Shown here: positions 23,593 through 37,343 of the stretch, piece after piece
Layout of the letters: each line of letters opens with the position of its first letter
Numbering within the stretch: the first letter of the stretch is position 1
Source: Daphnia pulex
Lineage: Eukaryota > Arthropoda > Branchiopoda > Diplostraca > Daphniidae
NCBI RefSeq assembly: GCF_021134715.1
Contig: NC_060025.1
Coordinates: 8,308,001-8,372,000 of the forward strand
Reading direction: 5' to 3'
DNA: 64,000 bases
Notes under the pieces: generated by a model
Told to the model about the DNA's origin: nothing
Database searches by the model: none
Seen by the model: only the letters and a program-made list of their open reading frames with translations
Made by a program: the position numbers and the translations under genes

Positions 23593-25503
23593 ATGCCGAT
23601 GATCCCATTCCTCAACATGGAACTGTCCCTGGCCAAGGAGATCATCATGGAGAAGGTGAGGGAGCCGCACACCCAGCGCCGCCTGGTGTTGGTCATCGTC
23701 TCGATCGCCCTGCTCCTGGACAACATGCTCTACATGGTGATCGTGCCCATCATCCCGGACTATTTGAGGACGATCGGGGCCTGGGACACTCACATCGAAG
23801 GCGGCGAGTACGTGACGGAGCCCAGCAGGTGGCACGTCAACACCACCGGCAATTACAGCGTTCCAGGCAACCGGACCAGCCTCCACCTGGTCAACGGCGT
23901 CGTCGTCTACGAAGGGGAAGATGCGGCCATTGGGGTCCTTTTCGCCTCAAAGGCCATCGTCCAGTTGATGATCAACCCGTTCTCGGGAGCGCTGATCGAT
24001 CGGGTGGGCTACGAGCTGCCCATGATGATCGGTCTGACGATCATGTTTCTCTCGACGGCCGTTTTCGCCTGCGGCCGATCCTACGGCGTCCTGTTCTTCG
24101 CCCGATCGCTGCAGGGCGTCGGCTCGGCCTTCGCCGACACGAGCGGATTGGCCATGATCGCCGATCGTTTTACCGAGGAGAGCGAGCGAACCAAAGCCCT
24201 GGGCATCGCCCTGGCCTTCATCTCTTTCGGATGTCTAGTGGCGCCGCCATTCGGCGGTTTGCTCTACGAATTCGCCGGCAAGGAGCTGCCGTTCCTGATC
24301 CTGTCGCTCGTCTGTCTGGTCGACGCCCTGATGCTCAAACTGGTCATGAAGCCCAGGGGCATGAGCCAACTGGGAAAATCGACGTCGGTCGTGAGTTTGG
24401 CGGCGGGAGCTTCGGCCGGACCCCAAGTGGGCACGCCCATCTGGCGACTCCTGATGGATCCTTACATCGCCGTCTGCTCAGGAGCCCTGATGATGGCCAA
24501 CGTTTCGCTGGCCTTCCTGGAGCCCACCATTTCCGTCTGGATGATGGACACGATGAATGTCGAGCAGTGGCAGCTGGGCATGATCTGGCTGCCGGCCTTC
24601 TTCCCGCACGTCCTGGGCGTGGTCCTGACCGTCCGTATGGCGGCCCGCTACCCGCAGTACACCTGGGTTATGGCCGCTTTCGGCCTGGCCCTGGAAGGCC
24701 TTTGCTGCTTCATCATCCCCTTCGCCACTTCCTACTGGGTCCTGATGATCCCCATCTGCGGGATCTGCTTCGGGATCGCCCTGATCGACACGGCCCTCCT
24801 GCCCACCATGGGCTACGTGGTGGACGTCCGTTACGTCAGCGTCTACGGCAGCATTTACGCCATCGCCGACATTTCCTATTCGTTCGCCTACGCCATCGGT
24901 CCCATCATCGCCGGCGGAGTTGTCGATTCCATCGGATTCCTGGCCCTCAACATCGGCATCGCCGTGTCCACTTTGCTCTTCTGCCCGGTCCTGATGCTCC
25001 TGCGCCACATTTACGAGTACAAGCCGTTCGGCGCCCAGGATGGTGAGGAAATGACTGGACTGGGGCCCATGCCGTCCATCGGTCACGGATTCTCCGGCAT
25101 CGCTGGTGGAGGATCGAACATTATTCCTCTCATGTCCGACCCGCCGGACAAGCAATACCAGACGTACGCCCTTCAGGAGTCGGCTCCTGGCCAGCAGCAA
25201 CGGTACCAGATGAGCGCCAACAATCCGTTGTCTTCCCAGCCGAAAAATCACCTGGAATACGGGAGCGCTAGACAGCATCAGCAGGACACCAACGTCGATG
25301 GCGGTAATACCAACGGCTATCACAGCAACAACCGCAACAACATCCAGGAGACGAGCAACAACAAACCCAAACCGCCTAAGCCGCCGCTGCCGACGAAAAT
25401 TCAAATGACGCAAAGGCCGGCTAATAATGAGACGACGACGACGGCCACTGCGGCCGCCACCAGACATCAGGAATCCAATCCTTTTCTGGCCAGTTGGGAT
25501 TAA
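23593..25503 (+). CDS. VAChT: Vesicular acetylcholine transporter
   Basis: A single uninterrupted 636-residue ORF. It loads acetylcholine into synaptic vesicles in exchange for luminal protons (SLC18 family, major facilitator fold, 12 membrane segments). Visible: TM1 [21 protein letters not shown] with the conserved Asp43; a large luminal loop with three N-glycosylation sequons (NTT, NYS, NRT); [33 protein letters not shown]10 [12 protein letters not shown] and TM11 YAIADISYS with conserved acidic residues. The C-terminal tail carries [13 protein letters not shown] and NHLEYG, which match insect VAChT rather than the monoamine transporter VMAT. The tail then becomes Gln/Asn-rich. The intronless ORF directly upstream of the ChAT exons on the same strand is the classic cholinergic locus layout. 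I chose the first ATG; in-frame ATGs follow at codons 3 and 9. Confidence 0.96.
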   Translation: MPMIPFLNMELSLAKEIIMEKVREPHTQRRLVLVIVSIALLLDNMLYMVIVPIIPDYLRTIGAWDTHIEGGEYVTEPSRWHVNTTGNYSVPGNRTSLHLVNGVVVYEGEDAAIGVLFASKAIVQLMINPFSGALIDRVGYELPMMIGLTIMFLSTAVFACGRSYGVLFFARSLQGVGSAFADTSGLAMIADRFTEESERTKALGIALAFISFGCLVAPPFGGLLYEFAGKELPFLILSLVCLVDALMLKLVMKPRGMSQLGKSTSVVSLAAGASAGPQVGTPIWRLLMDPYIAVCSGALMMANVSLAFLEPTISVWMMDTMNVEQWQLGMIWLPAFFPHVLGVVLTVRMAARYPQYTWVMAAFGLALEGLCCFIIPFATSYWVLMIPICGICFGIALIDTALLPTMGYVVDVRYVSVYGSIYAIADISYSFAYAIGPIIAGGVVDSIGFLALNIGIAVSTLLFCPVLMLLRHIYEYKPFGAQDGEEMTGLGPMPSIGHGFSGIAGGGSNIIPLMSDPPDKQYQTYALQESAPGQQQRYQMSANNPLSSQPKNHLEYGSARQHQQDTNVDGGNTNGYHSNNRNNIQETSNNKPKPPKPPLPTKIQMTQRPANNETTTTATAAATRHQESNPFLASWD

Positions 25504-26260
25504 TTCAATGACAACCACCAAAAACAATCCTGAAAGTTTTCCATATTATACCAAACCAATTTCTTCTTTTCGATTTTTAAAATAACCCGGCGCCCTCTCC
25601 CATTGGCACAGACAAAAATGAATTAGAGTTAATTAGCCTATCGTCTATGGTTTTTGGTTATATTTCAATTAATTCTATATAGAAACATTTTCTCTACATG
25701 TCTATACTTTGGCATCTGCTGCTGTCGATCCTTTTTAATTTCTATATACTTTATAAGTGTGTGTATATATAATTAATAATGATATAATTATATAAGATAG
25801 CCTGTAGTGTGTTATTATTCACCTATATCGAAAAAAAAACAACAATTAAGAATTATTATTCAATGTAATAAGCGACCGATACACGAAAAAGTGAATTACC
25901 TTCTGACCCCCTCCCCCCTGGTCGTTGAACGATATTCGATTGAATGATTTAATTTAATTTAGTTAGATTAAATTCACACACCCTATAATTTATAATGTGT
26001 ACTATATGTATTATTATTATTATCTTCTGCGATTTTCCAAGTTTTCGACAAATTTCCGGTAGTAATCTATTATAATTATCATATGAATTATTATCGTTCG
26101 TTGGCCCCGGTTTTATTCGATATCATTTTATTATAGACTGATAATTAATAAAATCGTGAAAAGGGATATTCCATAAAAGGGATGTTCTCTCTCTCTCGCT
26201 ATTATATGCTATATCGTATCATCGTCGATGTGTGTATCATGCAATAAAGTGTGTTATATG
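25504..26260 (+). other. Probable VAChT 3' UTR
   Basis: AT-rich sequence following the VAChT stop, without open frames of note, ending near a canonical AATAAA at 26243. Confidence 0.4.
26243..26248 (+). terminator. Candidate polyadenylation signal for VAChT
   Basis: AATAAA in a GTGT/T-rich context about 740 bases after the VAChT stop codon. Confidence 0.4.
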
Positions 26261-29200
26261 CATGACCCTTTAATGTAATACAAACCCCCTTTAATTCATT
26301 CAAAACAAAAGAAGATCACAGCGCGCAGTTTCATATATATATAATAATAACTTCCCGGATTTGATTTATATCATTTTCTTAATTTTAATTTTTAAAAAAT
26401 TAGCAAACCATTGAGTGGTCTGCCCTAGAGCTCTCCTCCCTCCAATTTGATAAAAGTAATATATTCAATATTGAAGAAGAAAAAACAAAAACAAAAATCG
26501 CCAATTCGTTTTTGAAGATGTAACGATATTAACAAATTGGTATTTAGAAAATCGATATAGTTTAGAGCTTTGACCGTGAATGAAATTTTCTGTTTCGAAA
26601 TTCTCATCATTTGTTGTCTTATTATTCCACATACTTATTATACATACAAACATAAAAAAAAGCATATCAATGTCAATCGCTTCTTTATTATTATTAATTA
26701 TATACAATCGCCATTTTTAATTGATATGGGCAAATGGAAAATTCTTTTAGTTTGAAGTCTTTAATGTTTAGTCGATTTTAATTTCAAGAAAAGAAAAGGT
26801 GTACAGGAATGATTCTATTGGGAAAGGCAGAGAGAGGGAACAGTTCATTTGTGCGTGAATTTTCTTTGTAAATATTCTTAATCAATTAGAATTAAAATTA
26901 TTATTAAAAAACGAAAAAATATCATTGTCCATTAGCCACCAACACCCTCCGCGTAGGCCTAATAGCTATTATTTTAATTGATTACACATTATTCAGCACC
27001 TGTCTTCATTACGTTATCGATTTCTGATCGTGCTGTGTATTGCATAATTAAAAAGTATATGGCGACAACCAACAAAAAAGTGGATGAAATTGTCATTTCC
27101 AAACACTCTCTCTCTCTCTCTCTGTCTGTCTGTCTGCTGTGTGATGGTGTAATAATAAAAAGAGAAACGAAACTGTCAAACAAATCGATTTGTTCAAACG
27201 GAGAATACCCTGTTACAATAATCTAACTGCTATTACATTACCCGATGGATGGGGTGGGGGGAGAGAAGAAAAAAGAGAAAAAATAAGAGATGCCCGGCAA
27301 GTTGAGTGAGATTCTAAAAGAAGAGAATTGCTCTTGCTCCTAAAGGTCACTCCAATTTCTCCTCCCCAAAGTCCCTGGTGAGCACCGAATAGGAGCTGGC
27401 GCGGCGCGGGCGGGTCGATACACATATAGACTTTCCCGCCGATTCCTTTACTTTTCTTTCTCTGATGTTGTGCTTGTCTAATATACAAGTTTCAACCCTC
27501 CATACTCCCGCGTTTCCCTTATATATATTATAAGAAAATAAGCTCGAATATAATATAAAAAAGGATTTTATACCATTCTCTTTGATCGCATCAAAAAATG
27601 ATTCGGCAACATTATAGTATAGACGTCGAATGAAACAAGAAAGGGGAAGATATATAGTAGGCTATAGTTTCCAGTTTAGAGTGTATATGGGAATATATAT
27701 CTAAATTCATTTTATTCAGGTCTGAATGTCAGGGTACATTCACCTGAAAATCCTTTGACCTTATAGATTTTTTTCCTTCCATGTTTTTTTTTTTTGAAAA
27801 ACTATGCACATATAGAAAATGGATATAGTTCACGAATGGATGATGCAAAAAAAGGAGGTAATTTGAAGAGCTGTTATATATCCGACTGCTGCTGGAATGG
27901 ACTCATAAATATAGATGGAATAAGACATGATGTCGCCTGTCATTTAAGAAAGTGCGGGGATATCATCATCATCATCCCACAGCAGCAGCATCATATAAAG
28001 TTTTGGGTTCGTCTCGAATCATCAAAAGAGGTGGGAGGGTTGAGCTGCTTGCCTTAGCTGCTCTCTCTCTAATAAAATATATAAGAAGAAGGCGAATCAA
28101 AAATAAAAATAAAAGTTTTTCCTTCTCTACTCAAACGCCTGGATGATGATTCAAGAAGATGGTGCAGCAAGCGAGGGCGTCTATCCCTTTAGCCCTTGGT
28201 GATTCATCTCCATATACATACGTGCTGGCTGGCTGCTGTGTATAGACTGCCGGGGTTAGATGGGGTGATGGCGAAAAGGGAGGATGTGGAATAAGGCGCG
28301 GCTAATGAGTTCAACATCATTAGCGGCTCCCACATAGAACGCGTGCCGCCCTCCAGAGTTTATGTATCGACGGAGGGAGCTGCTGATGTGGGTGGGGTGG
28401 GGGGTTGTATAGCTCCTGTGCACAAAAGTATAGGAGCGGTGTGTGATATATAATTGGCTAACGGAGATAGTATATAGTTAGCGCTGCTGTGCTGCTGAGA
28501 TGATATAACTTGCTGGAACTGCATGTGGGCGGCCATAGTTCTCTAAAGAGTTTTGACATGCAGATTGTGTAAATATCAGCTAGATATCCAGTTTCCAACA
28601 TTTGTAGACCCCCTTATATATTATTTACGTCTTGGAATAATAATATAATAATATGGTGATGTAACTGTATGTGAAAGCTTTAAGGATATTTCAGGTGAAC
28701 ATTACGACGATTGTTGATAGCGATCGTTATACAATTTGGAAGTTTAGTCTTATGTCATTGCGAATGGTTTAAATATTTATATAGGCGCGGGAGTAATTTA
28801 TCGATACTGTAGAATCGATCCAAGGTGCTGTGTTAAAGGCGATGCCATGCATATATTAGACAGTCACGCAACTCTGCGTTCAAACATTCTTTGTGATTAG
28901 ACACACAGCGCGCAGCTAGTGACGTAGATATATATAAAGAAAAGAAAGCTGATATACAAGTAATACATCTTTCCGGTGCAACATATATATAACAGCCACG
29001 ATTCGACTCGGCTTCCATAGCATATTGTGTATACGTGGGGTGAGGGGGGAGGGTGTCGAGTTGTAGAGGGTGAGAGGGATGAAAAGATATGGGTCTATCT
29101 TCTTCTTTCTTGCCTTTCACCAAAGCGGAACGAATGTGTGCGTCTGTACTATAGGCCTACGCGCACAAATCCATGGGATTTTCTCCAGCATTTAACCCAA

Positions 29201-32200
29201 TGTACATACATAGGCAAAAGGGCTTTATATATAGGCTTCGTGTCAATTGAGGACATCGTCGCGGCCATCATCAGATTATAAAACAGCCAACAACTTTTGT
29301 TTTCTTTTGGCAAAAGTTAAACTGTTTGCAACCCATACAAATCTGTACATCATGAAAAGAAAAGGAGATGAAAAGAATATAATGTGAGGTCGCGTGCTCT
29401 GTTAGCTATATTCCTCGGTCCAGGCTCGTTTATATACGTGACCGGGATAGTATGGTTGAGAAGAATAACAGAATCACGCACACGCCATTCGAATATTAAA
29501 ATGTTTTTCTAAATAGCGTCAGAGAGGACGAAAAGATCCGAATAATCTATAAGCCTTTTTTTACCCTTATGAATGATGGATTAGATTTGGTTGTATATAT
29601 TTAAAGACATATATACATTTATATATTGTTCGGCGTGCAAAAAGGAATATTTTTATTTTCATATTAGGCCTACATAATATTGTATTATTAGCTATGCACA
29701 GATAGGCCTATAATATAATTTTAGATACCTACGATTGGCTTTTGATCGAATAGTTGTTGGGTTCAAAGAAAAAAGGATTTTATCGATTGTGTAAGGGCAT
29801 CAACATCATAGCTGCTGCTGGAGAATGTGTCTGGAGCTGGCGCTCGGTCGTTATGTACGCGGATTCGCTAATGGATAGATGATGCTGTATACATACATCT
29901 ACCAGCAGCAGCAGCGGCATCATGGGTGGGGGGAAAGCAATCACAACTGGGCAAATTGGATCGTAATTATATCCTCTTCTCAAAATATATATGGAGAACG
30001 AGATGCTAGCGGAGCTCATCATCATCTTTATCGACCTCCGGGCTAGACACAAAAACGTCACACACTTGGTCACACACGCCTATAAAACATTTATATATTC
30101 CTGCAACGCACATAGCGCTTAATGTAGGCCTAATATGACATTATATAAATATGTAGCGCAGTTGATGGGATACAGTTTAGACAGCAGTAGGAATTGTTGA
30201 TGTCGCTCAGTTTATACTATACGTATGCTATATATTTCTGGATTTAAATAAATCTGAAGCTTTTATTATAAATGCGGAAACGCCCTTTTTTCTTTCCCGG
30301 TGTGTAGACTTTCAAAATTAAATTTTAAAGAAAAAAACCCTAGACGGTAGTACGTGATTCTTGAAAAGTCAGGTGCACTTTCTCCGATTGGATCTAATTG
30401 AATTAGTTTCCCTTTTTTCTCCCCGTTCATTTCCCCTGCTGCTCTAGCTGCTGCTGCTTCCCCTTTTTCATCCAACTCTCTGCGCACTTTTATATTATTC
30501 ACTCTACTTTTTTCTTCTTTTTCTTTTTCTTCTTTTATAACGACATCACAAGGACGAGTACCGCTGCTACTACTACCTTTGACGAGGGAGAATAATAAGA
30601 GTTGGGCCGGCTTCACATCATCATCAGGACGAATCAACTCGTCAGCAGTCTACATCAGCAGCATCCGTACGACAACCGACGACAACATGACGAGTCTGGA
30701 AGTATATATTTATTGATACAATTTTCCCTTTTAAAATACATATAAGAATGAGTCACTTTAAAACATTTTGAAGGGGTTTCCTCCCTTTTTTTTTAAACAT
30801 TATACATTATTCAATTTAGTGTATAGACCCTGTACATAATATACGAGATTCTTTTGATTTCATATGATGATGGGGCGCGTGTGCTTATATTTAGATAAAT
30901 TGTGACGTAAGATATAAAGAGGGCAGATTTTCCCCGTGGGTTACGAGATAAGTCACACACATCTTTTGACCGGCTTTTGCATTTTAAAATTCACGACGCC
31001 AAGAATAATAAAAATGGTCTTTTCGGGAGGATGTATATTATGCAAACGAAGCAAAACAAAAAAGCGCCTATAGTATCTTTTGAAGTTTTTTCGCTTCGTT
31101 CATCAAATATTCTAATCCGCCAGTGTGAACTCGCATAGTCAATTGCGGACCATCGTAACACACAGTTCACTCAGTCCACGCGAGCGTCACACTCAGCCCA
31201 GCAGCATTATATTCGAGCTGATAAATAAATTCCACGAATCTAAAGGGAATTAAAAGTTTCATTAGTTATCAACATTAAAATCAAACTGCGAATGAGCTCT
31301 AGTATAGGCACAGTTTTCATCGGAAAAGTTGTGCGCTGGAAAAGAAATGAAGTTGAACCAAAGGCAGCTTGACTCTCATTTGCTATTCCGGCGATATATG
31401 TAGGCTATATAGGAGTCGATCCTATAGTACGAAAGTGCTATATAGCTTTATATACGTGTGTAGAGGTTGAGCGAGCTATATAGCCTACGGGCTGCAGCCC
31501 TGAAGGGGCTTCGAACAGAGAGAGAGAGAGTCTAAAGTGGGGAGTCTGCAGACTATACAGTTGTTGGTACCAGTACTACATCCGCCATTCCGTCCCCCTT
31601 TAATACCCCTCCTGGCTCCTATATATACCAACTCCTCCATATAACAACAAAAAGAAAAAGAGAAGGTAACAAAGTTAAGGCTCCCTCGAGGCGGCTCTTG
31701 CTTCTCTCTTTTCGTTCCGCGTCTCTTCTTATTTTCTTTCATTCTCCTATCGTCTTTTTTTTCTTTCGTTTTATATAGATCTATACACATACATACAGTG
31801 CTGTGTGTTGGGTGCGGCTCCTATTTTTCCAGTTCTCTTTTCTTATATTTCCACCTTGGGATTCACACGCGGGCCTCCCTATAACATGGAAAGTGTTTCG
31901 CCGTAGATTGTAGGCCTACATACGGCATCTCGATTTGTTTTGTCAACTCTACAATTTGATTAAATATAATAGGCTACAGCTTTCTTTTGCACCTTTAAAA
32001 AGCTAGTAGGCCTAGCGTGAAATGAGACTTGAATGCCCTAATATTTAAAACCTATTCGTCTAGATATAAAATCGACGGTTGGTCGGGCGGGCGGGCTGCT
32101 GATTTTCGTCCATAATACATCGACGGAATACCGAATAAGATTTCTCGATTGAGAGGGAGAAAGTCTCTAGTGGCTTAACGAGGTAGAGGGGGGAGGGGGA

Positions 32201-33278
32201 TGTGGCGTCCCGACGTTAGGAGCGTCGGTGGCGGCGACCCTCTAAGGTATTTTCCTCACGTTCCGCGTTCCACACACGAGGGGGTAATGCACATACATAC
32301 AGTTGCTTCGCTCCTCGCTGTTGTATATGTAGTTACTGTATGTGTGTGCCTTTGGAAATGTATAGAAGGGGGAGCCAACCAGCGCAGTCTAGTCCTTCAT
32401 CAACTGAAGAAAGAAGGAGAGAACTTTCCGCTCCAACTCCCATCGTCTATAGGCCAGACACGACGTATTATAGATCGACGAGGACACACAATAGTTCACT
32501 TTTGTGTGTGTACGTCCTCTCCTTCAATCATCATCAAAGACCAGTTGATGTAGACATTCTTTCTTTTCTTTTCATATTCTTATTCTTCCCAGAGATGTAT
32601 AGGAACGTGATTTCGATTGGGCGCTAGATAATGTCTATAAGAACAAACCGCATATAAGAGAGAGATATGTTGTTTTTTCGAGTAGTATTGAACATGCCCC
32701 GCAGCATCTGGAGGATGTCGCACGCCTCTCTCTCTCCATCCACGAGGGTTTGCAGCAGCAGTGCTGGGAAAATCGATGTTGTGTTTCTTGCTGTGGTCGA
32801 TATGACGTGTGTCTACTATGTGGTTGTCGGGAGCGAAAGTTTTTGAGGCCACCATGGCGTGCGAACTCTGACAGCAGGTGAAACTATCTCTCCCCCCCCC
32901 CCTCTCTCTCAGCATTATAGAAGAGATATGTGCGAGTTTTGTTCCAAGTCGACTGTATGAACATCAAAACATTTCAGAGGGAGGCTGTATAGATGGATGG
33001 ATGGAGTGTTTCCCTCCTTTCACGATATTGACACGCGATGGGGGGCCTCGCCCTTTTGTGTACACACCTTTCAAATCATACTGATGAACCTCCTACTATA
33101 TATATACCTTTTTTATACGTGTTGTATTATATAATAGACATGCCTATATGTGTGTGAGAGACAATAGGTGGCGGCCATTACTGAACTCGATATCGATCGG
33201 AATGATGTGCACACCTTTTTTTTAGAAAATAGTGATGCAGGTGTGTAGGCCTAAATCTTTGATGTAATAATATGATAG
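26261..33278. other. Inter-exon region between VAChT and ChAT
   Basis: About 7 kb with no supported coding exon except one tentative first exon at 30687. In known cholinergic loci this would be intron of the ChAT transcript. It has CT, ATC and AT microsatellites (for example near 27104) and several GCTGCTG patches. Confidence 0.45.
30687..30701 (+). other. Tentative first coding exon of ChAT
   Basis: ATGACGAGTCTGGAA followed by GTATAT would give MTSLE and joins in phase 0 to the first clear ChAT exon at 33279. It is only 15 nt and rests on a donor match and phase alone. The real ChAT start could instead be a shared upstream exon or the in-frame ATG at 33324. Confidence 0.2.
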
Positions 33279-36200
33279 ACTGCCTGGCTGCCGAAATTAC
33301 CTGTTCCGTCGCTGGAGCAAACGATGGCCTCCTATTTGGAGGCCGTCCAAGTGGCCGTCGGAGATGAGGAGCAAAAGGCCGAGACTAGGAGCAAAGTGGA
33401 ACGGTTCCTATCGGCCGACGGCGTCGGTCCCAAACTCCAGCAGCTCCTCATCGAGAAACAATCGAAAGAAGATAATTGGGTATTACTATAGATTATGACC
33501 ATTACATAACACGGCAGACCTGGAAACTTGTATATAAAGTAAATGGTTGCATTATATTATAGGCCTATCATTGGTGGTTGGATGACATGTACATGTGCAA
33601 CGACATCGCCTTGCCAGTCAATTCCAATCCGGGCATGGCCTTTCCTCGACGCCGTCAAGAACTTTCCAAAGACGTCGCTCCCAATTTCGTTCAAGATGTG
33701 GCCGATTTCGTCAGCGCCATTCTCGATTACAAGGAATTGATTGACCGGTAAATTACGTACAAGTTATATTATTTTGATATTAATATCCCGGTTAAAGTTA
33801 GGGGAGAAAACTGGATAAATAATGTCGATTTTAAATTTGTATCGATTTCTAATAAGCATGACTAATTAAGATAAGTGTCGTCTGCTTTGATTTAGTTTGA
33901 AACAAAATGAGAGTAAGCATATAAATTAAGGAGCAAAACATGGCTTTTAAAATTCAGCTGAAGGTAAAATTCAATTTGAAATAGTTTAACGTATTGCCCA
34001 AGTTTTGTTTTAAATGATTTAAAGTCAATCTGGAAAGCCTGTAAGTTTTGATGTGCCAAAACATCTTGGAATATGCACACACAAATCCTAGTTTGCTCTT
34101 TGGGGTTGTAGAGATTACAGGATAAACATTTTTAAATTCATAAGCAATTCAATTTAGTAATCCAAGTTGTGTAACAAACATCATTCCAGTGTTGTTCCCA
34201 CAAGTTCATTTTAAAAATCACGGTGATATCAGAAAACATGGTCAACCTAAAATCGTCTTGGAAGTCTTCCGGAAGTGTTTCTGCTGCAGTACATTAATCA
34301 TTCTTAGTTTAAACAGTTTGAAAATGTATCATCATTAGAAATTTGAAAACAGTCTGGGTTACATGGAGGAACAACACTGGAATGATTTACCAAAAACCAT
34401 GTGTTTCACATTTTTAGATTGTTGAACAATTTCCCAATCCCCCCCAAAATAGTTTTAATTTAACCTCTAAAATCAAAGTGAAAGTAGAAAATGTTATGAC
34501 CTGCCGTCACAACCGTTACCTCCACGTTTAATCAGACGAGGTCTCCATTTAATAGAGATTAAAGGCTAATTCCTCGAGATGATATATGTGTGTGTGTAAG
34601 CTGATTAGATGCATACCCCTATTACATGGCAAACAAAATCGTGATGGATATCGGTCTCTAAGACCCCGTGCCGTATATTTAATGCTCCTGACATTAATGG
34701 GCAGCCCATGTACACACACACGCTGATGTGTATTAGATACGGTCTAGATATAATAATGATTAATTATGTCTTTAATTCCGTGTTGATACTATACGAAACA
34801 ACAGTCAATTGCTGCCTCAGGATCGAGCCCTCTCCAGGGAGAAAGGCCAGCCATTGTGCATGGCTCAATACCAGCGATTGTTTGCCTCTTACCGGACGCC
34901 TGGACTGGAACAGGATCAACTGAGAAGTTTCCCACCTCCGGACGAGAATGAACACATCATCGTCGCCCATCAGGGCCAAGTAATATGCTGCCAAAAAGTT
35001 TCATTTGACATTGATTATTAATTTCAGTTTCTCCCAATAGTTTTGGCGTTTGGAGGTTCGCCACAAAGGGTGTCGATTGTCTGCCGAAGAAATGGCTTTC
35101 AACTTTGCGGCCATTATGGAGTCGACGGACGGACAAAAGAGCAGCACATTAGCCGGCCAGCAGCAGCAGCCTCAGTCGAGCCATCATCAGCACTACCCTC
35201 CTTTGGGTCTCCTAACGACCGCCAACAGGCGGCTCTGGGCTCAATGGCGTCATCAATTACTCCAAGGTATAGTGTGTATCCCCCTCGTCCTTTTTTTTTT
35301 CTTTTTCCTCTTTTGTTGCTGTATAATGTTTCCACCCAGGACGGACACCCCTCAAAATAAATATAGAGAGCCGGCCCTTTTCATCATGTCTCCCCTCCTT
35401 TCCACCAGCCAAGCATTTCGTCGGGGTCCGGCCAAATCGAATCCCGAATAGAAAGAATGGACTCCCTCGTTCTCTCTTTTGTTCATTCAATTGGATATAT
35501 TTTTCTCTCTTTTGTGTGTAGATTTAATCAACGCTCGCTCGCTGCAGTCGATCGAATCGTCCAGCATGATCGTCTGCATCGATCAACCGTTTCTGCCGCC
35601 ACCGCCTCTTTCTGGCGTAGAAGATGAAGAGGTCAACCATCGAGTCGACACCAATCGACTCCTACAAATGATCCATGGAGGAGGTAGCCACTGGAACACC
35701 ATCAATCGATGGTTCGATAAAACCGTCCAGGTATTTATTATTTGACACAGTGGCCATTTGTATTTTCCAGTAAAACTTAAAATCAAATCTTTTTTTTTAA
35801 AGTTTATCTTCAGTCCGGATGGCATCAGTGGCACTTGCTACGAGCATTCACCTGCTGAGGGCATCGTCTTGGTCCAGGTCATTGAGAAAGCTCTGGAGAA
35901 TGTCCAGGCCCTGCAACAAGAGGCCCAACAACAAGAACAACAACAACAACAGGATGATAATGGGCAGCCAATAAGGGCGGGCGGGCGTATCCGCCGGTCG
36001 ACGTTAACGACACTGGACAACGACGACGATGGAGGGCGGCGAGGCAGTAACGGCGGAGGCAGTGAAAGTGGTGGTGGCGCTGGCGCTCGAACGACGTCGT
36101 TTCCAGCCCCCAAGAGACTGACGTGGAAGATCGATGAAGACACACGGACGGCCATCGAAACGGCCGCCGCCGACGTCGACAGGTAGACGACGACGACAAC

Positions 36201-37343
36201 TTGCCCATTTTCTTGGCCGAGCTTTATCATTTATTTATCGACACAGACTTGTGGAGGATTTGGACTTGCGAGTCTTTCGCTTCACTCCCTACGGAAAGAA
36301 TCGCATTAAAACTTTCAACGTCAGTCCCGACGTCTACATCCAGCTGATGCTCCAATGGACTTATTACAAGTTGGTTTTTTATTCTTTTCAAATTTTCCCG
36401 CCAGGATTTAGGAATTTTTGAAAGGGGGAGGTTTCTCTAATCATTATGAATGATGGGAAACAACCATCAAATTGACTAATGATGCGCACATCAGAGAATA
36501 GACTTATTTATGATTGATGTACAATAGATTGCACGGGAAACTTGTGGCGACTTACGAAAGCGCCGCCACTAGGCGTTTCCAGCTGGGCAGAGTCGACAAC
36601 ATCCGATCGGCTTCATCCGCATCCCTGGCCTGGGTCAAAGCCATGGACGATCCCGACACACCGGTGAATATTCAAATTTTTATTTTTTTTTAATTTGGCG
36701 CGCAAACTAAACATTTGAATTATACAAAAAAAAGGTGGCGGAACGCATCAGTCTGTTTTACAAAGCCGCCGAGAACCAGACGGACGTGATGATTAGAAAC
36801 ATTCTAGGCCAAGGCATGGATAATCATTTGCTGGGATTGCGCCAGTTGGCCAAACACATCGACTCGGACGAAGCCGCAGCCGTTTTTCAAGACCCGAGTT
36901 TTCAAACGATTCATCACTTTGCCCTTTCCACCTCTCAGGTATTTGATTCCTCCCCTTGCTTTTTTTCAATCCACTCCCCTACACCTAAATGGGGGAAAAA
37001 AAGGCAGGATCGATATTTTCTATCGATTTTCTTCTTTACCTTTTGTGAGAAGTTAGCCTGGGAGGTGTGTGTACATTGAAAAGTTGTTTTCTTTCTTTTC
37101 TTTTTTCTCTTTTGACAGATTCCTACCAGCAGTGCGGATTCTTTCATGGGTTACGGGCCGGTTGTCCCCGACGGCTACGGTTGCTCTTACAATCCTCAAC
37201 CGGATTGTGTCATCTTTTGCGCATCGGCTTTCAAATCCTGCGAATCGACCAGCGTCGCCGGCTTCGTCCGTCAATTGTCCGACACGCTAGTCCAGGTCGG
37301 CGACATGCTAGAAAATCGATCGCCACCACCACCACCCAAATGA
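33279..37343 (+). CDS. ChAT: Choline O-acetyltransferase
   Basis: It makes acetylcholine from choline and acetyl-CoA in cholinergic neurons. Ten exons join in phase: 33279-33479, 33563-33747, 34805-34979, 35041-35266, 35522-35730, 35803-36182, 36247-36369, 36528-36663, 36735-36938 and 37119-37343, giving about 687 residues plus any missing N-terminus. Family signatures: [12 protein letters not shown] near the start; [67 protein letters not shown] with the catalytic His; [20 protein letters not shown]; and [16 protein letters not shown]. The exon at 35803 has an unusual Gln-rich then Gly/Ser-rich insertion after the active-site segment. The acceptor before 33279 (TGATAG) has a weak pyrimidine tract, so the 5' end is uncertain; an in-frame ATG sits at 33324. 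Confidence 0.95.

Noticed and set aside
23593-25503. Vesicular monoamine transporter as an alternative identity for the SLC18 gene
   Set aside because: The C-terminal [19 protein letters not shown] motif and position next to ChAT match VAChT.
24478-25527. 349-codon minus-strand ORF antisense to VAChT
   Set aside because: Shadow of the conserved plus-strand coding sequence; long only because of codon bias.
32200-32230. ATGTGGCGTCCCGACG... ending at a GTATTT donor, considered as the first ChAT exon
   Set aside because: It leaves phase 2, which does not join in frame with the first ChAT exon at 33279.
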